Source: Collybiopsis luxurians FD-317 M1 (Eukaryota; Basidiomycota; Agaricomycetes; Agaricales; Omphalotaceae). Taken from it: a DNA stretch of 64,000 nt. Under the pieces are notes generated by a model. That model did not search any database and was not told the origin of the DNA. It saw only the letters and a program-made list of their open reading frames with translations. The position numbers were made by a program, and so were the translations under genes. The DNA lies in NCBI GenBank assembly GCA_000827265.1, contig KN834858.1, forward strand, positions 77,492-141,491, read 5' to 3'. Shown here one piece after another: positions 49,020-61,100 of this stretch (the first letter of the stretch is position 1; each line of letters begins with the position of its first letter).

Positions 49020-50783
49020 CTATATAATCACATCTGTTCCGTTAGCCCCTTCCATATCCGAGATACTAAAGCTCGGTCGTACAGCCCGATGCTGCCTCCA
49101 AGGGACCATCCCGACATCGGGTGCATCCAGTTTCATTACTGGATAGCTTTTTGCTCCATGTATGCGAATCTTCATACCTTCCTGCTTCAATTCCCTCAGA
49201 CAATCCAACTCTCCTTCTGTAAAACCTGGCACTTTTGTGAAGAATAAGTCGCAATATTGCAGGGTACCTTTACGACTGGCAATGAAGTTGGTTAAAGCCG
49301 CAGTTGACAAAGCTTCGAGACCCCTCCCTAGTTTGTCGACAAAGTGAAAATTTTCTAACCGGGGACAAAGTGGAGTAGTATTTTCGGCAGAGAGAGTCAT
49401 TGCCAGAAGATGTGTGTTCTGAAGGGCACATGTATTGTTATTTCCAAATTCAGACCTGTACTTTCCTGTTCGCAGCTGAAGCGTCTTGACATTTGTTAAC
49501 AAAGCAAGACACTCAAAAAGAACCTCTGCTTCCATCAATAAGTGAAGTTCCAAAAATTCAAGGGAACACAAAGGTAGTCCCCGGAAAGGTATTTCGGATA
49601 TCAACCATCCTTGCCAGGTTACCGACAGTTTCTTCAAGGACGGACACTGGATCCTAGTAAAGAGAGAAATCATTCGAGCCTGTGCATCGGTCCGGGGTCT
49701 GACAGTCGAGGTCGAGAATCCTATACGCAGTTCCTCGAGGTGCTCGAGATGTACATTAGGCAGCGGAGAAACCTGATCGGTTCCGCTTAACCGAAGCATG
49801 ATCGACATCTTGAGAAACTGCAGCCAAGGTGTCTGAGATAACAGATCGAGCGCTTGAACAATATTTATTGTCACCGCAAATGGAGCGCTGGCTCCAGAAA
49901 GATCAAGGCTGGTGAGCGATCTGACCCCAAGGGTATGAGCAGATATGGTGTGGTTCGAAAAGTCCTTGAGTTGAAGCTTTTGTAACCGTGGCATACGCTG
50001 CAGCAGAGAGGTAAGGGACATCTCTCGGGGGTCGTTTTCATGTAGATGTCCATATGAACCCTCATGGAGATTTGCATCTCGGATTGATAATGAAATAAGG
50101 GCAGGGAATTGGGGAGGCGATAATTCATCAAAGAGGAGGAAATCTCGCGGGGATAGGGACAAGGATAGATCCATAATCCTATCGCCAAACTCCATCAAAA
50201 GGCGAATGAGATACATCATATTGTCTTTCACTGAGGACCCTGCTATCCGAAACTCAGTTGGGGTCGAGACAAGACTGGTGCGACCATGAAGTGATATGAA
50301 TAATGGGAGGGATCCGGAACGTTCGAGCCACCGTGAAATACCAGCTCTTCGTTGAAAGAGCTCATCAATGGTCAAATGCTGAGGAAGATAAATATGAAGA
50401 GAGCTCCACAGACGAGGAGTACTCAATGCAACCACCCTCCAAGCCCGACAGATTGTGGTGAACAGGAGCGGAGCCTGCTTAACGTTTCGGACTGGTAATG
50501 CGTCGGCTGGAAGACACCAGAGGAAGATCTCTGCAAGAGTTTCGGAAGGTAGCTGCCTGATGGGAGAAATCAGAGATTGGTGGGCCTCGATGTATTCCTT
50601 GGTCTTTTCCAGAAGAGCCTGTATACGGCGCATTTCCGATTCCAGTCGAGCTCTTTCCCGCTGAGGTTCAACAAGAAGTGACTTTATAATGGCAGCCTCC
50701 GCGGTTGAAGGGGAATAATTCGTTCCAATGACGGATTTAAAGGGAGATTGCGCTAGATCTGAGGAGGGTTGTGATGGATCCAT
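49020..50783 (-). CDS. F-box domain protein with leucine-rich C-terminal region
   Basis: A single exon encodes 587 aa. Residues about 45-75 form a coiled coil (ARLESEMRRIQALLEKTKEYIEAHQ), followed by an F-box at about 78-125 (ISPIRQLPSETLAEIFLWCLP, then FTTICRAWRVVALSTPRLWSSL). The remainder has irregular leucine-rich segments (LTSLDLSG, LKKLSVTWQGW, LEFLELHLL) as in many Agaricomycete F-box proteins. F-box proteins recruit substrates to SCF ubiquitin ligases through Skp1. These families are very large and fast-evolving in mushrooms, and the substrate cannot be inferred. The N-terminal Met is set by the longest frame (50783-50781). Confidence 0.85.
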   Translation of the reverse strand: MDPSQPSSDLAQSPFKSVIGTNYSPSTAEAAIIKSLLVEPQRERARLESEMRRIQALLEKTKEYIEAHQSLISPIRQLPSETLAEIFLWCLPADALPVRNVKQAPLLFTTICRAWRVVALSTPRLWSSLHIYLPQHLTIDELFQRRAGISRWLERSGSLPLFISLHGRTSLVSTPTEFRIAGSSVKDNMMYLIRLLMEFGDRIMDLSLSLSPRDFLLFDELSPPQFPALISLSIRDANLHEGSYGHLHENDPREMSLTSLLQRMPRLQKLQLKDFSNHTISAHTLGVRSLTSLDLSGASAPFAVTINIVQALDLLSQTPWLQFLKMSIMLRLSGTDQVSPLPNVHLEHLEELRIGFSTSTVRPRTDAQARMISLFTRIQCPSLKKLSVTWQGWLISEIPFRGLPLCSLEFLELHLLMEAEVLFECLALLTNVKTLQLRTGKYRSEFGNNNTCALQNTHLLAMTLSAENTTPLCPRLENFHFVDKLGRGLEALSTAALTNFIASRKGTLQYCDLFFTKVPGFTEGELDCLRELKQEGMKIRIHGAKSYPVMKLDAPDVGMVPWRQHRAVRPSFSISDMEGANGTDVII

Positions 50784-51712
50784 TGGTACAAGCTGTACGA
50801 ACGAGAGCTGCAGTCCCGATTTAAGCGCTCATACTTAGACGCTGATTTAAGCAATATACAGTGACGGCTCCTTCCGAGAATTCTCATGTGTTATGCATGT
50901 GTTCTGCGTTGATAATATTGATCACCTTGCTTGCAAGGTCTTTCAACCTGGAAACATAACTTTGGATTGATGGGATATGTATTGATTACTAATGATAACT
51001 AGCCAATGCCATTTTTGTTATTTGTGTTGCATGATATCGAACGTTTTACATGGAATATGTACGATGAGTATTTATATACAACGTGGTGAGACAAAAGCTG
51101 ATCATATAACTGAACAATGTTTGCACTCTAATTCTTAGCACTACCACCTACTATTCACTCTACTATGCTGATACAACTCCGTAAATATCCTCTCTCTCAA
51201 CTAAGCAATCTGAAAATGATCTACATCTTCCCTGCTAATTGACCAATCTAAATTCGTACATTACACAATGCTGATACAAATAACATGCCGACTCTTCCGG
51301 CTTGCCTTTTGGCCAATCCACTCAAAATCACTATCTTATCAAGCAAGGTGCTGCTGACCAACGCAGTGGTCCTTAATAATAATAGAATTCGAAATTCTTC
51401 TTTTCTAATGTTTCCTGCCCTATTCATTAAACAGTATCTACCCAGGAGCTTTTGTATTCTGATGACTATGAAACTTGGCTAAGCGCTTTCATGAGACGAG
51501 ATATTCGAGAAAAACAGGTTGTGGAAATGATGATGATTCAATGCATGTTTTCGACTGAAAACGAAGTTGACTGGAACTGCGGTCAATAAAGCTCCGCAAT
51601 CTCTTCATCTCTGGTAAATGCACTAGAATCTTTGGCGATCCGATGACATAATGAAGCAGGATTATGAGCAGAGGTAGGGAGAACCGAAGGATGAGTGTCT
51701 AGCAGGGAGGAA
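50784..51712. other. Intergenic
   Basis: AT-rich sequence upstream of the F-box gene, probably including its promoter. No gene recognised. Confidence 0.4.
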
Positions 51713-52646
51713 TCAATGAAATCCCTGGGCTTGCTTGCTGCTTTCAGCGGCCGGCCACAGTGCCTTTAATCTGTAACAGCCTCGAAGCGCTTCTCGGTTC
51801 ATGAATAGGTCGACTTCCAATGTATACTGGGTGATTCCCGACTCGGTCTCGAATGGTACATCGTAAGTATATCGACATCTCTGCCATGTAATTGAGAGTG
51901 TTTTCCACGGAGACTGTCTCACAAAGAATCATCTGGACCTGGAATACATTGGGATAGAGTTTGACATCCGAGGTCGTTGATAGTAAATGTGATAGTAAAT
52001 GTGATAAGTATTTTCTCGGCGGAGAGCCCGCTTTGTTTGCAATTTTAACTTGAGCAACATAGTTGAAGTACTTTCGATGAGAAGGCAGAGCAGAGTATTA
52101 GTACTTTGATGGAAATATCAATACTAGCGAGCAACCTGACTCCTTCAAAGACAAAAATTCTCTGGACCTAAAAGCGCCGTCTAGTTTGGAGCCTTCTCAA
52201 CTCAGTAGAGACAAGTAGAGAATCAACTGGTATTTTACTGTGTTCGCCATCTGGAATACCGTGTACTTGCTTGTGGTAATCAGTGCCTCCGGGTCGCAGC
52301 AGTAAGCACTAAGAAAGTTAGAGCTGGGAAATGTGCCCTGGTGATTACTAAGACGCAGACGTCTGAGGCTGACTAAGCCGTGAACGTAAAATATAAAATA
52401 GCATCCTTCCTAGCTCGACAGGTTTTGGTGCATATCAACAGAGCTTACTATACTTACTTCAATTTTCAGCTTTGAACTGGCAGAACGTTGAATTTCGGCA
52501 GGTATCCGAGATATCAAAGTATAGTCTGTATCAATGCGTTCTTTGCTGTGTTCCAGAAGAGCATGTATGCGTCGTGCGACGCGAGGCTTCTGATTTGTTT
52601 TTATTTTGTAGAATATAGGTCTCTTGGCACAAATGAGACTTGCCAA
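51713..52646 (-). pseudogene. Degenerate copy of the F-box gene
   Basis: At 52410-52646 the minus strand reads RRIHALLEHSKERIDTDYTL then SRIPAEI, which matches the pre-F-box coiled coil and F-box start of the neighbour (RRIQALLEKTKEYIEAHQSL). At 51713-51922 it reads WKTLSITWQRCRYTYDVPF and MNREALRGCYRLKALW, matching LKKLSVTWQG and MEAEVLFECLALL. The parts are in the right order and orientation but separated by unreadable sequence, so this is a decayed tandem duplicate. Confidence 0.7.
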
Positions 52647-52755
52647 TCCTTGAGCTTCATGAGAAGCAAATTCCTGAAAAAATGAATGATTTCCAGACTA
52701 TATTACCCCTGACATCTAAGCTTGTCACAACTACATATTAGGAGACTGATTTCAA

Positions 52756-53914
52756 TCAACGTGGTTTGTCCCGCCATGAGCTACCTCGTATGTTCTGTGG
52801 AAGTAAAAAACGATAAATTCTACTAGAATGATTGAGACTCGTACCAGATTTACTATGAAACAATATAACATCACGCGGTTCCGTACGTAGGAGATTCATC
52901 AACCTTCCGAATGTTGAACCTCTCTCAGAGTGTATGCGAGACTCAAGTTGCTGCATATGGTCTACCATCCAAGCCATGGTGTTTTGTAAAGACGTTATCC
53001 GAGTTTCCATGGATTGAATATAGGCATCTGCGCGGGCATCTGATGATATGCCGATGGAAGCAGCGAGATTCAGATTTATTGGAGAATTCGATCCGTGATG
53101 AGATGTTGCCTCTTCAGCATAGCCTGGAAAGGATTGAGACTGAGACGCAGTTATATCCACGATTGGTGGGAGCTCTTTCCTATTACTGTCAGGAGTAGGA
53201 TAGTCTGCACGGCGGGCAGGGGGTTGTATGATACGTTTGCGCTGCTGTCGAGCTCTTCGGCGGTGTAGAAGACAAAAAAGTCCGAATGCAGCAATAATCA
53301 GGACCGCCGTCGACGCGACGACAATGCCAGCGATTACTCCGGCGGATGGAGATTTACGATTCTCAGACCCAAGGATTGTTTGCGTGGGGAGAGACGGTTG
53401 CGAACCGGAAGACGTGGCAGATACAAGTGACTGTGAAGTCGTTGACCTTGCAAAGGAAGACGACTGTGAACTGGATAAAACGCAATAGGGCAAGAAAGGC
53501 CGGAGCAATGAATTTTTATAGGCGCAATGATTTGATAGTCAATCACCTAAGACTTCCCGGAGACCGTGATGCTACAAATGGTGCGGTAGAAGAAGTAAAT
53601 CTAAAACAAGATTTGATTATTTCCCAAATAGAGATGGTGTCAGAGTATAACTTGAGTATGACGCACTCGATGAAACTTGTGAAAGAAGGTGTACTTGAGA
53701 AAGCCGTGGAAATGATAGAAGTTGCACTTGCGCTCGAGGGCCCGGGAGGCAAAACAGCAGTAGTATCACCTTTTCTAGTTCTTGTGGCGTCAGGGTCTAA
53801 CAAAGGGAGTAAGAGGCAGAGTTTTGATCCCGCCACTATTGTTTCTTCCGGTCTTACCAGCGTCTCCGAAAGAAGTGCTAAAGAAACTAAGGCCGAGAAT
53901 AAGTATAATCTCAT
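52756..53914 (-). CDS. PY-TM family member 10, PPxY lost by frameshift
   Basis: Exons 53914-53667, 53600-53547 and 53470-52756 give 338 aa. It starts with a good signal peptide (MRLYLFSALVSLALLSETLV). The Ser/Thr-rich ectodomain leads to a TM (VIAGIVVASTAVLIIAAFGLFCLL) and HRRRAR, a polar tail, and a coiled coil (METRITSLQNTMAWMVDHMQ). After GSTFGR the frame diverges: the other phase would read DESPTYGTA then stop at the usual place, so a one-base indel removed the standard end and added about 37 unrelated residues. Even in the other phase the motif is SPTY rather than PPTY. The protein probably no longer binds WW domains through PPxY. Confidence 0.75.
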
Positions 53915-55117
53915 GCAGAATGGAAGTTAGTTCTTACATTATCGAGGTGAAATCGCCTTCCTCGGCCATTAATCAGCATGCAGAAATGATCTGCAAAAGA
54001 CAAGCAAAAAAGAACGCCACAATAACAACGCGATAATTCAGAGCAAATGGCAAAAATTGACTTATATATGGTGCTAAATCCCGTACAATGGCTGTGACAA
54101 ACTTTGGAGCTATCCACTCCTATTACTGTCGAATTGTACTCATCATATTTGTAGTTGATAAAATCAGCGGGTAGAACAGCTCATCGCAGGAAGTATTCTG
54201 CCACGGAACTAATAAGATTTATTAGAACCTATAGGATAATCTATTGGCGATATGTAGCTCGAAGATTCGGCAACTGGCCAAGTGGGGCTGATGGACTTGA
54301 GAATGCATCTCATGAGCGAACTAGGCGGCTGGGCGTGATGGTAATTCTCCGCAGTATAGTACCAGGCTCTGGGTCGCAAAACCACATTATCCTCGTTGAT
54401 ATTGACATCTCGCCTCAACCTCTAAACAGGGGCTGAGCATCCAACAACTTATGAACGGGTCTGGCCCTTTTAGTCGTAACTTTGATAAATCAAGTGCAGT
54501 CTGCTGCACACATCATGCATGCAGTGACGATGAAGATAGATTCTAAGGTAGTTGTACCAAAATAAAGTGAAACGATTGCTAGTCAAGTCAGGTTACCACA
54601 TACATTTTCAAGATGTGGCTCCCTTTCCATCGAAGGAAGTAAATTATATTCGTCTCCTCATTCGCATGAGCTAAAATTCTAGTTTTAAACTGGTACTTCT
54701 TGGCTTGTAAAATGGATGTCCCGAATCCCATTCCCATAGTTATATCGGTGAACTTTTTCTCATACTGATGAGCAACATGCACGAGTGTCGAATTCTCCTT
54801 TTACATTGTGATATTGGATATCCAAGTGTCTTCCAGCCCATAAGCAGACAAAATCCGCCAATCTTGACGCCTCTTCCTAGTCAAAAGCGCTATCCAAATA
54901 TAAGATATAGACTTATTGTTATCCAAGCGTAACGACAGCTTCTACCACTGGATCCCATCACAAGTTGCCTGAAATGTTGTTCCTTCGAGCCGTCTTCGAC
55001 TTATTGACGAAAACTCGATTCCTGGTGATCATAAAACAACCGATGAATTCTGTCCTCGATGTATTTATAGTAAAAAGAGTGTTCAAGAGTTCCATAGTAT
55101 GTATTCGATCAATAACA
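53915..55117. other. Intergenic between two minus-strand PY-TM genes
   Basis: No supported gene. The first few hundred bases probably hold the promoter of member 10. Short frames such as 54155-54436 and 54588-54782 are unassigned. Confidence 0.4.
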
Positions 55118-56140
55118 TCACTCGGCCTTGTATATCGGAGGTGGTTCTAGCCTCCCGAATGCCGAGCCACTCTCATTATGTATCTGAGCCTCGAGCCGCT
55201 GCATATGATCCACCATCAAAGCTATAGTATTTTGTAAAGATGTCATTCGAGTTTCAATTGGCTGAATGGTGGCATCGCGAGGTTCTGATTCCGATGGTGA
55301 GTTGATGGGATGAACGAGCGTATTGGATCCATAGTTAGATGTCGTTTCCGTGTAATCTTCCGGCGATGCTCGAGATTCAGATAAAGTTTGATTCTGATGG
55401 AGAGGGTTTCCGAATGAGGGGGAACCTTTCTCATCTCTGGGGCTGCCATGGCTTTCGAAGTAGTCTGCTTGAAGGACGGGAGGTTCTATCAACGGCGTAG
55501 TGATCCATGGACTGGAGTTATACTGCAACTGGATTCTACGACGACGTAGAAGGAACAATATGACACCAACTATGATCAAGGCAAGTACCGAGCCGACCAC
55601 GATGCCAACGATCATTCCGACAGATGGTGGGTTATGATCTGAGAGAGAGGCCATCCCCGAAGATGTCTGTGCTGGGAGCGATGATTGCGAAGTAGATGTC
55701 GTCGTAGATGACAATGACTGTGAACTCCATGACTGTGAGCTCGTTGAACTGATGAGAACAGAAAGATCAAGGCAGCAAGGTTTTAAGTCACTGAAATAGG
55801 CCTTCTGTGGATTTTTTACCTAGGATTTCCTGCGAACTTGAGCCGAGATTCAGTCGCGACAGAAGTACTGAAGGATGAAGTTCTAGAAGAATAGATTTAA
55901 CTGCTTAGGAATGGCTTAAAAGAGTGCGACGAACCTTGTAACACTTATAGAAGAAGTCGTGCTCGAAGGCGCCGTCACAGTGCTGGAGGAAGTTGTACTC
56001 AAGGGAGTCACGACGACGATAGACGTTATTATGGAGGTAGGGATGGTGGTATCAGAAGTCGAGACGAGTGATGAAGGGGTTGCGGTATTGTCTGCTGTGA
56101 CATCCCTCGTGCTAGTATGAGGAGTGGGTCCTAATGGAGA
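55118..56140 (-). CDS. PY-TM family member 11, C-terminal PPIY, 5' end unresolved
   Basis: The last exon (ending 55118) encodes a TM segment (MIVGIVVGSVLALIIVGVILFLL), RRRRIQ, a polar tail, a coiled coil (METRMTSLQNTIALMVDHMQRLE: core residues MTSLQNTIALMVDHM) and EPPPIYKAE; PPIY fits PPxY. Upstream exons can be joined in frame through AGNPSSTSSQ and SVTRTSSF to a Ser/Thr-rich ectodomain that starts near 56135. No start codon joins cleanly; an ATG near 56315 (MAEDGGLGPD) does not keep phase with the intron signals I see. It is closest to member 10 in the tail. Confidence 0.7.
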
Positions 56141-58163
56141 AGGTAGGACGCAGAATTATCAGACAACGAGTAGGAATGTCGGAATTTACCTTACCTTGTG
56201 TAAAGTCTGAAATAATACTGAATGGGCTTAGACCAGCATGAGCGATATCTTCAGAGAATCATCTCGAAAATTGAACTTACTCAAGATCCGGGCCCAATCC
56301 GCCATCTTCAGCCATTCTACAAGACTTGAACGATGTCCGGGGCAAACTAGAGAAGATCAAGGAAAGGATATTCTCGCTGGCCGGTACTATAAGTACAAAT
56401 TACGATAGTAGAGTCCTGTGTAAATCGTATACGGTAAGTTTCAAATTCCACTAACCCATAATCTGAATAGCCGTGCTCATCAAGCGATCGCCAACATCTT
56501 GGCTAGATACAATCCAGTGTCCGCCCAACTTACCTTTACTACCGTAAAAATGTGCGAGCAACATTTGTGAAGTCAATTTTAATCCGTAGAACGCTATTGG
56601 CAGATTCTGTATGTAACGAAGTGGGAATCACATCGGAGATGAGATGTGGCCTGAGTCTGCATTTGATGAGCGAGCTAGAAGACCAATTTGATTCAATATC
56701 CTCCGGAAGAGCAGAAGATTTGATATCACCATGCCAAGTTCTTGATCCCGACGCCTACACGTTCCTTCCAACTTCCTTGACAGTGCAACAAAAAGAAAAC
56801 ATGAGCTGGACGATTGGAAGGGCATAGCTCATATTAAAGAGATGGAAGCTCATGTACGCGGGGATAAAGATAGCTTCTCGATGTTATCAAGCAGATGACG
56901 GGTCACAACATCAGCTAAGCCTTACACGATGCTGTGAACTCCCAGGATATTGAGCAGAGATCTCCTCACTCGAGGTATGCAAAAAGATCCAAGCTGGGAG
57001 CAAAAGTTTGGCGAAAGATGCAACGTACGTGTTGGTTCCAATTTGGTGTGCATTTCAAGCGCCCGTGACTCAGGAAAATATTATATTACAGTAGACGCCA
57101 GTACTCACGGTGACCCTGAATCTTTCAACTTCTGTCTTCGACCGACTTCAACTGACGCAAATCCGTCCTACAATGCCAAAGCGAGCCGGGTACACGAGGA
57201 TCAAGTCCGCGAGTTTCAAGTCTATTTTGAATGCATGCTTCCCGCTGATGGTTGGCAGGAATGATGGAGGTTTACGAGGCATGTTTATCTTTGGCCTACG
57301 CCTTTGGGTGTCTGTTTCGCTTGTAGATATTCCTCTCTGCTGATGGTGAAGTTTCAAGGGATTTTGCGCTTCTTAAACTGGTCTCGCTCTCGCTCATGAA
57401 ACAGAGGAACTTTGATACGTAATGATCAAGATATTCGTGGCCGGGGTGAAAAGCGAGGAGAATACTGGAGATCTTGATGTGAATCTTGAGGAAAGTTCAA
57501 ATCAAAATTGGAGCCCGACAAATGTAGAGCATCGCCCCAACGGCTTCACTCTGTAGTCAGAATCTCCAAGTCGAAAAATGCAAGATTAGTATTGGACTGG
57601 AAGCTCAAAAGACGCCGCAAGTTGTCCGAATTTCAATTTAAATGAGGTGAAAATGGCATAGCGGATAGGGCAAGTTTCACAATTCCTATTCGAAACTTAT
57701 GTTTGATCAGTTTTCTGAGTCGTAGTTATTATTCGTCCTGGTATAGTCCCAGGTTATAAACGGGAAATCGCTTGTTATCAAGTACAACGGCTTTCGTTTC
57801 GCAGAAATCATGCAATGCTTCAAGTCGGCGTCAGGCGCCGTCAGCCTGCTTGGCATGACTATCACGCACTCGAGGTAGCATCGGCCTATTACGAAAGTGA
57901 ATGCAGGGCCTAATTTAATGTCCGTATCTCGAAGCAAGAAGCTTTGGTACATGTTAGCTCGATAGGCTTTAGGCTTAAGGCTCGATTTCTGTGGCATCAT
58001 CCGCCATGTGCACGTGCCTCGTGGAAATTGCGCCATGTGATGACTCATTATTGCTCATCGGTTCTTGAACCGCAACGCCCATCATCCACTTCCGCAGCCC
58101 CCGCAGAACCGCTTCCCTTCTACCTAGTTCTGCGTATCACAATCTCTGCTCTTTCCTGGTAAC
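56141..58163. other. Intergenic with two unassigned frames, upstream of Argonaute
   Basis: Frames at 56552-56827 (acidic, SELEDQFDSISSGRAEDL) and 56950-57264 have coding-like composition on the plus strand but no recognised domain, and I could not link them. Promoter and leader of the Argonaute gene probably lie in 57900-58163. Confidence 0.35.
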
Positions 58164-61100
58164 ATGAATCCGCATGCTCGCCATCCCAGATATGGCAATG
58201 AAGGTCGCCTCATGGCCGTGGACGTCAATGCCTTTGCCTTAAGTTGGCGTGAAAAGTCTGTCGTTCTACATTACGATGGTGAGTCTCTATCATGTCTCCC
58301 AAGATTAGCAACTTACTCTGCGATCGCCGATAGTTGGTGAGTCGCTATCGCTATTATCACCGCCGCTTCACGAGTTTTCTGTTGGTTTATATGACTGACC
58401 TCCGTGATGGTTGATAGCGATCAAACCCGAATTCGCTGGTCCTGGGGGGAGGGAAATTACCCTCGGTGGCGAGAAGGGGTCCGAGATTATCCAGAGACTC
58501 CAAGCAAAGATTCGTCCCGATATGTTTCCGACACCTGGAGGTATGTTTGTGAGCCATGTGATACGACATCGAGCAGAATGTCCTTACGTTGGCAGCATTT
58601 GACGGGAAAAAGAATCTTTACGCCACGAGGAAATTCAACTTCTCTTCGCAAGTCGTAAGAATCATTCGGTCCGGATTGTAATCGATGTTCTGAACGTCTT
58701 TTACCGCAGTTTACGGTGCCATGGGAAAAGAATCAGATTCATTCGACAGGAAAGACTGTCGAAGTCACGATTGTGCACGTCAGGACTGTCGATATCTCGT
58801 ACGATAACGATATTCCTTCGACGTTCAGTTCTGGATATCTTACGTTCTTATCTTTTCTCGCAGTATCCTTCATCGTCTCCTCAGCGGGGCAGAACAAGGA
58901 AACCCCAGTGCCATTGGACCGGGGACGAATGTAGCGTCGTCTCTGAATATGCTGCAAGTCTTCCTTCAGGCGACTCCACGAATGTATGCTCTTGTCTTCA
59001 TGATTTTTCTGCATTCGAACTCGTCTATTCTTGCAAAAGGGCCGAAGGAAATCTTCACAAGGGCAAAAGTGTCTACGTCCAGTGGCACAAGCACTTTCAA
59101 CAATCACACTTCCAGAAAAGTAGGATTCCTTTACTTTCAATTTCTCGCTATACTTAATACTATCTCACGCAGAGATCGACGACAAGATGCAGCCGCTGAG
59201 GCTACTAGATGGACTCTTCCAGTGCGTCGTTCGGCTTAGATTTGTGAATTCAATGACCTTGTTCTTGTAGGAGCGTTCGACCCACGATTGGCAACTTGTT
59301 GGTCAACATAGATCTGACCGTTGGCGTAATGTAAGTATGCTTGATTAGGCCTCGAAATATTTTTAATAGGCTCTTTCGTTATAGATTGCCCAAAATGTCG
59401 CTAGAAGAACTATGCGGCCGCTCTATTGGAGCCAGAGATGCTCGAGAGCTACGAAACGTTTCTCCCCGTAATTTTGACAAACTCCGTCATCTACTTCGAG
59501 ACGTGAAAATCACAATCGAAATTCCGCACCAGCGTGCTAAAACAAAAGCGAGGCGGATTCGAGGGCTGATCCAAGATGTAGGAGCGCAAAGATTTGATAA
59601 ACAGGGATTTTCTGTTACTGTAGCCGTAAGTCTTCAGTTCATAACTGACATCTATATGGATCTGAAGATTCGGTTGCAGGAGCACTTTAAGGAAGCACAT
59701 GAAAAGGTTATACCGCCCAAAACCCTTGGAGTTCTCGTCGGTCAACACGAAATGTTTCCTATTTCCTATTGCAACGTTCCTGAACAACTATACAAGGTTT
59801 GTACATTCGACCATTCCGCTGGTCCGTCCTCATGATATTTTTGTGGATCTAGTCGAAGCTTCAGCCCGAGCAGGTTCGGGAAGTACTGTCATTTGTCCCC
59901 CAGAATCCTAGAGAAAGACTGAACAGGATTCAAGCTGGGTGGCAGAATTTAGAGTATAGAAACTCGCAGTTTTTGGCCGGCGCTCAAATTCATATTAATC
60001 CCGAACCTCTTGCAGTCGAAGGACGTGTTCTTCCTTCCCCGTCCATTTGTTACGGGCCACAGCAGAGGCCAGACATGGTGAACCTAGAAAGGGTAACCAG
60101 CGAAAATTCTGTTCCTCTCCCTAACAGCGTTCTCGCTCACGGTATATTTTTCAGAAACCTGGAACCTGGGATGTGATGAGGAGGACATTTTGGCTTCCTT
60201 TTCCGATCCCGTATGTCATGTTTCTTAACTTGACGGGCCTCCCGAGCTCCAGCGAAATGAAGGAATTCCGAGAAAGTTTGCTGCACATTATGAACGACCG
60301 GGGTGAGCGTTTGTGTTTTGTATCTGCATTCACGATCAATAGCTATACCTCCTACTCGAAGGCATACGTGAGTTATTGACGGCCTGTCCGTTGTATCTAT
60401 CTTGACAGTTTGTATATCTATCTGCAGCTGTTGGTGGAGCTAGTCCGATTGTGGATGATAACGGGGCCGATCTCATAAAATCCATCCCATACCACGGACA
60501 AAGATTGGGTGCACCCAAAGATCTTCTTTTGGTCGCTATTCTGCAGGAGAGCGCTGGAGAGCTCTACGCCAATGTCAAAAGGGCAGGGGATATTGTCCAT
60601 GGCATAGCTTCCCAATGTGTTGTAAGTGATAGTTGAACTCGCGGCCCATTGTCCGTCAACCGACCTCACTTTTGATATAGAAATGGAGCTCAAAACTCAT
60701 TCAAACTATCAGAAACAAGCGAGGCTTTGACCAGTATTTGAACAATCTCGTTCTGAAGTACGCTCGTTTTTTCCAAACTTCCAACCGGATTGACCATACT
60801 TTAGGATAAATGCTCGTTGTGGAGGTATCAATCACGTACCATCATCCCCGGCAATGCAATATCTTTCAAAGCGAGCTACAATGATCATCGGTAAGCCTAC
60901 AAATGAACCATAACTCGAAGCTCATAGTCTTTCAGGCGCCGATGTCAGTCATCCCAGTCCTGGCAGCAAAGCTCCATCATTCGCCTCGCTCGTATCTTCA
61001 CACGAGCAGTTCTGCGGTAAGAAAGATCCAGACAACTCGAAGCAACTTCTAAGTAATCATTCCAGCGCGGTACACTGGCCAAATCAGTATGCAATCATCA

